Of a DNA stretch of 64,000 bases, positions 33,128-43,280 are shown piece by piece; positions within the stretch are counted from its first letter, which is position 1, and each line of letters opens with the position of its first letter. The DNA is from Saturnia japonica (Eukaryota > Arthropoda > Insecta > Lepidoptera > Saturniidae). The DNA is taken from NCBI GenBank assembly GCA_033032175.1, contig CM065307.1:1240001-1304000 (forward strand). The letters run 5' to 3'. The notes under the pieces are model-generated. The model was not told the origin of the DNA, made no database searches, and was given only the letters and a program-made list of their open reading frames with translations. The translations under genes and the position numbers were made by a program.

Positions 33128-33600
33128 CTATCTGTGCCCGCGGCTTCATTCGCGTGGACTATAGAATGCTCTCGATCGGGCACACGATTCCGAATTTCGG
33201 TTATATTCGAGAAAAAAATGTTTATTGTGGTGATCCTTAGAAGATATACATATGCCCTCCCCTACATTTTTGTATGTCTTTTTAAGATTTACAGCTACGT
33301 GGTACATTCATTTGATATATATCTAATGGTTTATTCAGCGTAAGCCATTTAAGCGATCGGATTGATTCTATCGCGGCTGTTTTTTTTATATGCGCATAAC
33401 CCTAATTCATTTTCTGAAGAAAAAAGTAACCCAAATTACTCCTTATAAATTCAGCTATATGTCAGTGAAGATTCCGTCAATATCGGTGCTTCAGTTTCGG
33501 AAATTAGCCTGAAAAAACAGGCAGATATACATATTTTTTTTTAAAGTATCTATAGACTTTCATAACAAACAAACACTTCGATTTCATTAAATTTATAGTT
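33128..33600 (-). mobile_element. Hel-B copy
   Basis: Inverted: CTATCTGTGCCCGCGGCTTC at the 3' end (CTAT replaces CTAG), GCGTAAGCCATTTAAGCG, and the inverted start near 33600 (CGATTTCATTAAATTTATAG). Confidence 0.7.
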
Positions 33601-33639
33601 TTTATACCAGTTAGATGGTTTTTTTTTTTTAGCTAAGGA

Positions 33640-33870
33640 AATTGTGTCTAACTTGTACCCGACCACTATACATCGAGTGATAAATCTGTCAAACGGTCTA
33701 TATTTTGGTTTATCGCGTTTCAGGATCAACCAGTATATCCAGCCATCGAGAGGCTTGCAGGATGGCATGGCATGGCACCCCACATACATTTTTAAGGATA
33801 GCATGAAGAAAGAAAGAAAGAAAAATCATTTATTCGACAATAACAACACCTAGCCCACATACATTTTTAT
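33640..33870. repeat. Hel-D-like fragment plus GAAA microsatellite
   Basis: TTTTGGTTTATCGCGTTTCAGG and ATCAACCAGTATATCCAGCC resemble Hel-D (36810-36850). A GAAAGAAAGAAAGAAA run follows at about 33804-33821, before AATCATTTATTCGAC. Confidence 0.45.
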
Positions 33871-35404
33871 TTATTTATTTAGTACATATTGCATCACCTT
33901 TACACATCATATTTAACACAAAATATACATTTGTTATGTTTTTCAATCAAGTGTTGCCAATTACGAAACTATTATTATTAAATTTTGCTTGTTATAGAGC
34001 GGATAAATATTTATATACATAAAAAATATCATTATGAGGTATTATGTGTTTTTATATATCAATGTGAGTGGGAGTGTGAGTATGCGTGTAGTCTGCGTGT
34101 GGTATGTGGGATGTGGTGTGGGATCATATGCTCCTGAGTGAACGCATATGTGTATTGTATATGTATGTATGTTATAAGCAATAGAGAGTAAACTGAGTCC
34201 TTCCTGTGTTCCTGTTTCACATCTATGATGACTATTTCAACGTATTTCTCGACTTTAATTGTTTTATGAAAAAAAAACAAACCAAACAGATTGACACAAC
34301 AAATGAAGTGTTGCATGGTGGTCGAATAGGTCCCTATCTCAGCATAATGCTGCAGGCCTACAAGCGCAAGCACGGCAGCGCTTATATTCTGACAAGGTCT
34401 GTAGGCATGTACAACCTCAATGACGAATTAACACAACTAAAAATTTTATTAATTAATCTGACCATTGACACTGACTGTGGTGACCGTTGATAAATTACCG
34501 ATCCCTCGATAGTCGCTGTTTTGATTGTACTGTGGGGGGTACCATTAGACACAATGCCTTTACTTTGCCGTGCTACTTTTAAAAAAAGTTTATTTATATA
34601 GCTCAATTTTTATCTCGAAATATAAAATTAAGAATAACTTTTCATATGAAAAGTATCTAGTGTAATGAATGAGTCAGACCCCAAGTTATATCATAGTATG
34701 AAATATCCAATACTTACTTATACTTTTTTCGTCGTCAGTCGAAAAGTCATATTGCCTCCGAGAAAAACTCTAGTTTCCTGATATAAATTTCAAGATTATA
34801 ATTTTGTATTAAAAGCGAGGACATAAAATTCAAGGCAATCTTATGTAGTAAACTCATATAACGCAATATAGGGGAGGTGAGAAAATACCATTTCTGTGGA
34901 AGCTCTCCTCGACTCATGAAGAAACTTATCCTTACGTATCAAATAATATTCTCATAAAGGTAAACGTTCATATCATATGGATAGAAAATTGCTTTTACAC
35001 GGTTACGTCTGTATTCTGTATAATATTGGTTACATCGTGCATAAGATGAAGCGGAAAAATTAATATGAAACAATTAATAAACAAGAAATTAAACTCACAA
35101 GCTGTTTATCAGAAGTGATCCTGCAGTTAAATAAATAAAACTACACTTTTAATTATCAACATACATCAAATTTACGTTACAGGCGTTCAAATTCAAAATA
35201 GCCACGCAGTTCTCCTATGTGCGGATTTTTATCGTGGCGTGCTATTATAACAATTTCAGTTACTGTAAACCAGTAAATACATTGTTGTAGACTATTAAAT
35301 TATTTGTAAAAAAGACTTTTGAACGAAGCAATAGCATAAAATGCCATTGAGATGTGGACATTTTTTTTTTGTTGTTAATAATTAAATACTTGCTTTCATA
35401 CTAT
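33871..35404. other. Non-coding stretch
   Basis: AT-rich, with a GT/AT-rich low-complexity block at about 34060-34175. The frame at 34206-34490 is not recognised. The perfect 18-bp palindrome ACTTTTCATATGAAAAGT is at 34637-34654. Confidence 0.45.
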
Positions 35405-35520
35405 GCCCTTCATCAGATACTAAACTACATCTGCGTCAAAATTTATTGCAATAGGTTCAGAGGTTTAGTCGTGAAAAGCTAACAAACAGACAGACAGACT
35501 TAATTGTTTATTTATAATTA
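35405..35520 (-). repeat. R-C-like fragment
   Basis: Inverted match to 19030-19100: GGTTCAGAGGTTTAGTCGTGAA then AACAAACAGACAGACAGAC. Confidence 0.45.
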
Positions 35521-36341
35521 TATAGTGTGCATTATATTTATCTATACTTAGAGCTTAGATTTTCAGGGAATATTTTTATCAATGTCTACAACAATATTTT
35601 AGAGTGTCAGCGAAAAAAGCAATGCATCCTAACATACAGATTACACATACTGGCTGGTACCTTATAAGAATGTCGCACAGAAGCGAGTGTTTTATGTTGT
35701 ATATAAATATTTACTTCTTAAATAAAACATTATTACTATTATTTTATCTTTATCTTGAAATAAAATTTTCAGTAACTTAAATTTTTAAGATTGAGATTGA
35801 CTGACAGAAAACGTAGATCTTAATCGGGGGAGTGGTCTAGAAGAATTAAATTTTGCACACGAGTTTCCTAAATATCATAGATGGATATAAAAAAAAAAGG
35901 ATTTTGAAAAACCACTCTCTTAAGGGTATTTAATAGGCAGTTCAAATTCCACTGGGTAAACGTCCAGACGGCCAAATTATATATTTGTGGGGGAAAAGTA
36001 ATAATGAACGATAGAGATTGCGACAGGGTATTCGCATCAATCTGGATTGAGAGTGAATTTCTTATTAAGACACCATCCTAAGTTTGATGAAGTGTTTTAT
36101 TACAGTTCCCCAAGAAAAAAAAACATTTGCGTACCTCCGCTCTCCGTTACCGCTTATCACTAAGGTAGAAAGATGTGGCTAGATTCCCCCGTAGACATGT
36201 GCATTATAAATGCTTTGCGGGTATCGCAATTCGCTATAGAGCCGAATTATATACCTGTTCTATATCCCTCAGCACAAATACTTTATCGACTTTTGTTTAA
36301 TTTTTTATCTAACTTTCATACATACTGCATTATTGTTTCAA
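35521..36341. other. Non-coding stretch
   Basis: No gene recognised. The 60-codon frame at 36173-36355 has no family match that I know. Confidence 0.4.
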
Positions 36342-36876
36342 TCCTAGTATTATAGATGTAAAAGTGTGTATGTTTGGATGTTTGTTACTCAATCACGCAA
36401 ATGAACGGATTTAGATGAAATTTGTCACATAGATATTCTATGACCTGGAATAACAAATAGGCCACTTTTTATCCCAGTAACAGTCATAGCTTAAACAGTG
36501 TTATCCTACAAATATAATCAATGTAAAAGTTTGTATGTTTGTTGCTTAATCACGCAAAAACGGCTGAACGGATTTGAATTTAATTTAGCACACAGATAGT
36601 CTGTAACTTGGAATAACATATAGGACACTTTTATCGTTCGTTTTATGGTTAATCACTGTTATCTTAAAAATATAATACTCATTTATGATTATTTTGCTTT
36701 TTCGTGTTTGAAATTAGCTGGTGCATATGCAGTAATATAGCGGGGTGGTAGGGATCGCGTCCACCATAAACATAGTGACAACACCGCCATCTATGATTTT
36801 CTTTTGGTTTGTCGTGTCCCGAGATCAGTCTGTGTATATCCAATAATACGAAGACGAAGTCTCGGATGTCAGCTAG
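36342..36876 (+). mobile_element. Helitron-like element, family Hel-D (535 bp)
   Basis: A|TCCTAGTATTATAGATG start and CGGATGTCAGCTAG|T end. A small hairpin AGAC-gaa-GTCT sits 11-12 bases before the end, as Helitron 3' ends often have. An internal segment is repeated: GTAAAAGTGTGTATGTTTG near 36358 and GTAAAAGTTTGTATGTTTG near 36522, each followed by CAATCACGCAAA-like or AATCACGCAAA. No coding capacity. Confidence 0.68.
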
Positions 36877-37152
36877 TAGTATATAAATCGAATTAGTTTA
36901 TAGGCTTGTTGTTTTTCGTTCGCTATTTTGGAGATCATAGTTCTTTTTCAATATATTAGTTTAAGAGTGCTTAATCCAAGTTACAAAGAGATCATTCTGA
37001 ATATATTTTATTAATTAAACTAAAGTTCTGTCTATAAGTACACACTTGGTGTAATCAAATGGTATAAATATATTGTAAAGTTTTACTTGAGTTCCAGTAT
37101 ATCTTAACCTTCAAGGACTTAGTTCTTTAACATGGTTGCTTATTTATTTATA

Positions 37153-37456
37153 ATAGCGATCGCTCTAAGGTCAAAATTCGACCAGCGAGTTTTTAATCAT
37201 ATACTATTTTCTGTTTGACATTTGCAGTATGAACCTAAACAATGAATATTATATCACTTGCTGTCACTTTTCATTAAGTCACAATGTCAATATTTTGGGG
37301 GGTCTAAGTTCATTGGCACTGGTCAGGTTAAGATATTATAGATAAATTTTAGCTTTCTGCACTCATTCTCCATATAAACTTTAACCATTCCAAATATCAC
37401 AGTCTTCCGTGCACGCAATACGCTTAAAAAGATGTATTCACGTATTAATATGTAGA
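37153..37456 (-). mobile_element. Hel-A copy 6
   Basis: Inverted: A|TCTACATATTAATACG start at 37456 and GCGATCGCTAT at 37153 (CTAT replaces CTAG). 304 bp, with an internal deletion after the start. Confidence 0.75.
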
Positions 37457-37714
37457 TGTACTCGTGTTCCTAAACCATTCATCAAATTACGAGAAACTTT
37501 GATGAGTATTCGTGCATACACCGATGAAGGTTCCTAAATTAGTGCAAGAACTTTACAATAGGTGGCGCATGAGTCAGTTTTATTTTGAATACAACTGGAT
37601 TAAAGTTACGGGCAAAATATAGTAATTAATGTTATATTTAAGTTAACCTTATGTAACAAACGTATCTTAAAATCTTCAGGCTTTTTATATCTATTTATAT
37701 ATTATATTAACGTT

Positions 37715-38205
37715 TATACATAAGATACTAAAATTCCAGGAATATAATATAATAGTTTGTTAACTTTGCCCACCCAATATATCCTCGATAACTTAATGTA
37801 AGACTATTAAAAGTTTTTTAGGTAATATAGTGTTAGGTTCTATAAAAAGATCCCGAAGCAACATTACTGATTTGCAGAACAACAAGTTCAAGCGGGTTTG
37901 GTGCATCTACTAAATAATAATTATTAACACCTGTACAGTTGAAAAAAAAGAATAAAAACTCGATCGAGTTTCTTACCGGTTCTTCTCGATGACTGGGATG
38001 TTTTCTGAACCGGCAGTATTGATTTGACGTTCATAAGTGCCTTCTCAGGGCCTAAATTGAATAAAGAAAGAATAAAAACTCGATCGAGTTTCTTACCGGT
38101 TCTTCTCGATGACTGGGATGTTTTCTGAACCGGCAGTATTGATTTGACGTTCATAAGTGCCTTCTCAGGGCCTAAATTGAATAAAGATTATTTTGATTTG
38201 ATCTG
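37715..38205 (+). mobile_element. Jockey/CR1-like LINE 3' end, copy 2
   Basis: Shares with copy 1 TTAGGTAATAxAGTGTTAGG, TTCTATAAxAAGATCCCGAAGC, ACAACAAGTTCAAG and the 3' UTR. The coding part has large deletions and cannot be read. The UTR is duplicated in tandem. Confidence 0.72.
37947..38186 (+). repeat. Exact 120-bp tandem duplication of the LINE tail
   Basis: 37947-38066 and 38067-38186 are identical base for base. Each unit runs from AAAGAATAAAAACTCGATCG through TTGAATAAAG. The minus-strand 76-codon frame here exists only because the unit is repeated. Confidence 0.95.
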
Positions 38206-38669
38206 AATTATAAATTAACCTACTTACGCGTCACCTGAGAAACCTACGTGCCTATTGAAACATGCACTGCAGGATAAATTCGAAACGAACTCGTTCATTT
38301 ACATTACTCAGCACAGTAAAAAAATATGTTGTTTCATAAGATGCAAAAGGAATATCTCTGGCAATATTATAAGAATGAAAAGGAAAATTACATTTTCCAT
38401 TGTTTCACATAAAATAATTTTACAGGATATTACGTCGTGTACGTTTGTGTTACATTCTGAATTATCATAATATATTTTATCGACATATACAATAATATAT
38501 ATGACCTTTATGTGGTTCTTTCGACCTTCTTTTTCACTAAACATTTATACATAAAAATTGGCGACGGAATTTCTTTTACCATGGTGTTAATGATTGTGAT
38601 TTAAGAGTCAACAAACCTTTTTTGCCTGTAACTATATAAACATTGGTACTTCATTTATTTATTTTATTA
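38206..38669. other. Non-coding stretch
   Basis: AT-rich; nothing recognised. Confidence 0.45.
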
Positions 38670-39193
38670 TCTACACATACAATTAATAAAATTGAAGTGT
38701 CTGTTTGTAAAATCAAAATAACAGTTTTTTACTAAATGCATATAAAAGTATATATATAGGATAACTATAACAAAAAACCCATTTTTTAAATTTTTGTCTG
38801 TCTGTCTGTTTGTTCCTGGTAATCTCCGAAATAGTTGGACCAATTTTGGCGGGATTTTTACAGATAGATATCTGATGATATAGGAAGTAACTTAGGCTAC
38901 TTTTATTTTAGAAAAAGAATTAGGGTGCCGCACAAATAAAAAAACGGGTCATGGTGAATCAATTCGGGCGCTTAAATGGCTTTTGCTGAGTAAACCATAA
39001 GAGATATAGCAAATTAATGTACTACATAATCATAGGCATTAAAAAAAACTACAAAAAGTCTGGGAGAGTATACATCTATCTCCAAAGAAACACCCACAAT
39101 AAGCATTTTTGTCTTTAAAATAGCCGAGAGCGGGGAGCAAGATTCGCGCGGGCATTCTGTAGTCCACGTGAGCGAAGCCACGGGCACAGCTAG
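38670..39193 (+). mobile_element. Hel-B copy, best full-length example
   Basis: A|TCTACACATACAATTAATAA start and GCCACGGGCACAGCTAG|T end, 524 bp, with every internal landmark. CGTG/CACG can pair around AGCGAAGC, placing a small hairpin 11 bases before the terminal CTAG. Confidence 0.78.
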
Positions 39194-40149
39194 TCTGCTA
39201 TATAATATGAGTTTTAAAGAAGAAGTAAATACGTTATTATTAAATTTCTCCGGATTATATATTTTTTAAATAAAAACTACAAATATATAAGTAATATATT
39301 CGTTTTAAAATTATCATTATTAGGTATTTTTATTCCACTAATGGGGAAAGGTAGAGAAACCTTAGAGGGAGGTTAGGTAGAGGGATACATTCTTTCAATT
39401 CTATTCGATTTTTAAAAATCTCCGACCAATTTAAAAAAATACTCGTTAATCTTGTCATTTTGAGGCCGGCCGCAATACTACTTCCGTTATTTAAATACTT
39501 TCTTAAATTCAATAATCTTTAACTGAGTTTAAATCAATAGACAACACCACATCTGAATGACGATGGTCTAATTAATAGAGGTGGAAATTGAAATGTTGCC
39601 CAGACACTTCTTGGTATATGAAAATAATATTTTTAAACATCAAAGCATTTTATCCAACGCCGCCCGGAAAATTCGAAATGTATAAAAATCACGCCGCAAA
39701 GTACTAAATTCTAGGTAGTTTTTCATTCAATACCGCAACGGTGACAGCCTCACAAAAGCTAGCCCCCGAGACCAGGCTCGTATAAATCACTATACGTCAT
39801 CTCATGAAGCCTTTGTTCCTAAAGACTTCATTTTGTAAAGAATCCAACATTGCAGGAACTACGAACGTTAGTGAAAATCATAAAATAAAAGATCAACGTA
39901 AACTGGACGTTAAGTGTTGAAGGTATTAGTTGCAATTACACAGGTATTTTGGCTCTCTTGAAACCGACTGGATTTAAGAAGACAGCGTAATAACTTTCAG
40001 TGTCTGAGCTTAGTGTTAGCGACAGTTTAATGTAGCTTTCTAAGGTTTAATACTTCCAGCACTTAGATTTTATTAAAGCATAAGTTTCTTTGTCCAGATA
40101 AATAAAATAGTCTAACATATTTGTTATTTTTTTCCACTTTAGCTAGCAC
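39194..40149. other. Non-coding stretch
   Basis: No gene recognised. A less AT-rich patch at 39730-39800 includes TATAAATC near 39780. Confidence 0.4.
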
Positions 40150-40382
40150 GTTTTAGCCACGTTAACTATGTTAGTGCGATTGCTATGATCGATGTCCTAA
40201 GTTCGATTCCCAGGTCAAGCAAAGTACTATTGGGTTTTTCTATGAAATTCTCAGTAGCAGCTCGGAGTTCTGCTTTGTGCCCGATTACTAAATAGGCTCG
40301 CTTCCTATTACATGGGACTGTGGGTATACATCTCTGCCTAACCCTTCGGGGATACAGATGATGGTATGCTATATTATGTTAT
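40150..40382 (+). mobile_element. tRNA-derived SINE (S1), copy 2
   Basis: GTTCGATTCCCAGGTCAAGC (B box region), CTCAGTAGCAGCTCGGAGTT, GTGCCCGATTA and CCTAACCCTTCGGGGATACA match copy 1. The A-box region is diverged. Confidence 0.82.
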
Positions 40383-42749
40383 TAAAAATATATTATGGTT
40401 CATTTTTATAAATTGCTGGCTTGAAATTTTGACAGAACTTTAATTCCAGTCTGCTTGCTAGTGAATAAATACAAGTAATCGCTTTGAAGTGATGTACGCA
40501 AAGTAGACTAAGTATAGGAAAGCTCTCAAGAAATTGTCGACGCTAACAAAATGACCATTAAAACTTTTCATTGTTTGAATTGGAATCTAATCGATACCGT
40601 TGCTTCGGCAGAGCTAATTAAGAAGTTTGGATCGGGCCAGATAGAACTTGCCAACTCCGTATTGACGTTTTTACTTAACGTTTTGCAAATCTTTATTTTT
40701 CTTAGTAATCATGATATTCTCTGGGAAGTGATGATGTATTTTTTACTGTTGTTTCCTTTTATTTTAAAATGGAGTCTACTTTAATTTCTGAATACGGTAA
40801 GAGAATTCTTGCAAATTGTTGCTATAAACTCAAATTCAAAGGTACATAATTACTTAATAGTAACAATGACTCATACAGTATTTTTAACGACACAAGTCAT
40901 ATAAAATTTGACAACATATTATTATGATAAGAATATTATTAATATATACATCTATTTAGGCATAGTTGTAGAATCTAAAAAATGAGGTAGACCAGATTTT
41001 AGCCAAAATCACTCTTTTTATATCCACCTCCTAGATTTGCTTTTTTATTAGATTTTAATTACTTTTTATATACAAAACATCTCAATCGAGACTTGGCCCG
41101 TTTTTTGCAGCTCGTTTTTGTTTGGATTGTTCTTCCTTGAACTGGGTTTCGTAGGATAAACTTAAAAAATATACATACTATTAGATTGACTTAAATCCCA
41201 AATTTGCATGACCCAAAGCTTAAATATTAAATTGTTACAGGCGGCTGCTCGGAGTGCCTTTAAATCATAGAGTTGTTACACTTTAAATAAAAAAGAAGAT
41301 AGATACATATTAACGGAAAATTAAAGACATTTTCTAAAATAATCTATGAACAAGGATTATTAAAAACTGTTTCAATTATAATATCAAATCATTTCTTATA
41401 TAGTATATATTGGAAAAGAGATCATGGTAAGTATATAAAGAAACTGTAATTACATATGAACACAAAATAACAATAATCAACCTAGTACTTAGAGACTAGT
41501 ATTAACACTTGCACTTTCCTCTACTCTTACCTCGGCCAACACAAGAATACAGAGATCACGCCATCTTTGGTTTCTAATAAGAAACAATGCAAAACGTTGT
41601 GCTGCGGGTGGTGGCGCTAGTTATGGTGGGTATGAAGAAAAAATACGTGTTCGCGAGCTGGATACTGAGCTCCGGAAAATATATAAAAAAAGGTCTCATC
41701 TATACTTTAATGGGGCTCAATTACCATCCCATCCCAAGTGCTGTGAGGAACTATAAATCTACAACTGGATACTGCAACTGCAATAACCTTTTCCGATACG
41801 TTTCTTCACGTGCAAGTTGTCCAGAGTTCAAATTCCATCATAATAAATTCACTGGTTAAAGACTTCCGGTCTATCAAGATGATCGGTCAAGTCTCACCAT
41901 AAATAGATTGAAGAGAAAGATCTAAGGTTAGCATCTGAGAGAACAAGATGTAAGTTTTTGAAAAGCATATAGAATACTAGATTGATTATTATTGTTTTAT
42001 GTTGTGCATGTTTAAATCTACTTGATCATTGTTTTACTCTTTTGTTCAAGGTGAATGGGTGTTTGATATCTGTAAATGTCGCTTTATAATTTTTTTTATA
42101 TATTTAATAACTGAAATCAGTTTTCATCATGATGCAATTTACCTTCATGGGTCAAGCGATGCTTTTTAACACAGTTTTCAACCAGCTCCTGCTATTGGCT
42201 GCTTGGACAGTCAAATACATCATGCTTGGCAATTTTTTTAAGCAATTCATAGAATGCCCAACTAAGCTATTTTCAACTGCAACCTCTCCGAGTAGGATTT
42301 GCCTTAGTAAACGAAGTTGCTTTATTCCATGCACGTACACCAGCAGGCTTTCAAATGACCCCAACCGGTATCTAATTTGGTGTTAATATATTTCAAATGT
42401 ATATCTCAATCATTACACTTGTTATATTAGGTCTATGTAGTCCGTTTCTATTTATCTTAATATCTGAATACTCTTATTTACCTTGTATTTCCTGTATTAT
42501 TTTCGTATATATTATGTAAATTGTTTATTGTTAAATTTCCAGGCTAATGGTTAGATTAATGTATTCGTCCTTTCAGATATAATTTATAATACGAACCTTT
42601 TAGTTAATTATAGAAAGTTTTATACAATTTTTATCATATTTCATTATAATTCAATGTTTGATACATGTTAGGATTGACAAACATGTCAAATACTATGACA
42701 GTTTTAGGACATGCGCAATTAGATAAAAATATATTTTCTTGGTTTTTTG
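40383..42749. other. Non-coding stretch with unrecognised ORFs
   Basis: AT-rich. Open frames at 40551-40784, 41587-41859 and 42129-42386 (plus) have ATG starts, but I see no known domain, and the hydrophobic parts follow the base composition. No repeat was matched. Confidence 0.35.
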
Positions 42750-43080
42750 GCGGGATCTTGAAGTGACATGTTGTGGTTGTTATTTTTAATTAATTTACTT
42801 AGGTTTTTGACCCTACATTATGTAATATTGGTGGCGTTTTGCGTGATATAGTTTGGTTTTGTGCATAAGTGAGGTGGATTATAAATATAAGCTGAAAGCA
42901 TTCATTCCGAGATCCCACAAAAATTCCCTAGAAAGTTCTAACAAGGGAGCCACCATCTTGTTAGGCTACTGAGTCGTCATAACACTTGACAATATAATTA
43001 ACTCGACAATGGCAGCAATGGTCTTCATTAAAGAGGACCGGTTGCCAAGTTAGGAAGAGGAAGAAGAAGAAGAAGAATAT
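42750..43080 (+). repeat. Dispersed repeat R-E, best copy
   Basis: Longest copy of the family, from TTTTTTGGCGGGATCTT through GAGGACCGGTTGCCAAG to a GAAGAAGAAGAAGAA tail. The related plus copy at 56695 shares AAGTTCTAACAA, ATGGCAxCAAT and CTTxATxAAGA blocks. Confidence 0.65.
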
Positions 43081-43227
43081 ATTTTCTTTATCATGGTTTT
43101 ATTTATTTACACGAAACCTATTATTATGTTATTCAGAAATAATTTTAAAATAGGAATCGTGTAGAACGTGTATTTGAAAGCTATGCAAAAAACAATTGAC
43201 AAAATACAATAAACAATTAGAGACTTC

Positions 43228-43278
43228 GATCCAAGGAACATATACTAGCTTTATGGCGAGTATATGTTCCCTTCGGTC
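43228..43278. other. Strong stem-loop
   Basis: GGAACATATACT (43235-43246) and AGTATATGTTCC (43259-43270) form a perfect 12-bp stem around a 12-base loop. With one bulged C and one mismatch the pairing continues about seven more positions outward. It could be a small RNA precursor, a remnant of a palindromic element, or chance. Confidence 0.5.
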
Positions 43279-43280
43279 AC

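Noticed and set aside
34206..34490. A 94-codon plus-strand gene
   Set aside because: It begins in low-complexity sequence, includes a poly-Lys run, and has no recognisable domain or supporting signal.
37924..38154. A 76-residue protein with an internal repeat (NVKSILPVQKTSQSSRR twice)
   Set aside because: It is the antisense translation of a tandemly duplicated LINE 3' UTR.
41587..42386. Two ORFs (90 and 85 codons) as genes
   Set aside because: No family, no promoter or splice signals noted, antisense frames equally open; kept only as unrecognised in the stretch description.
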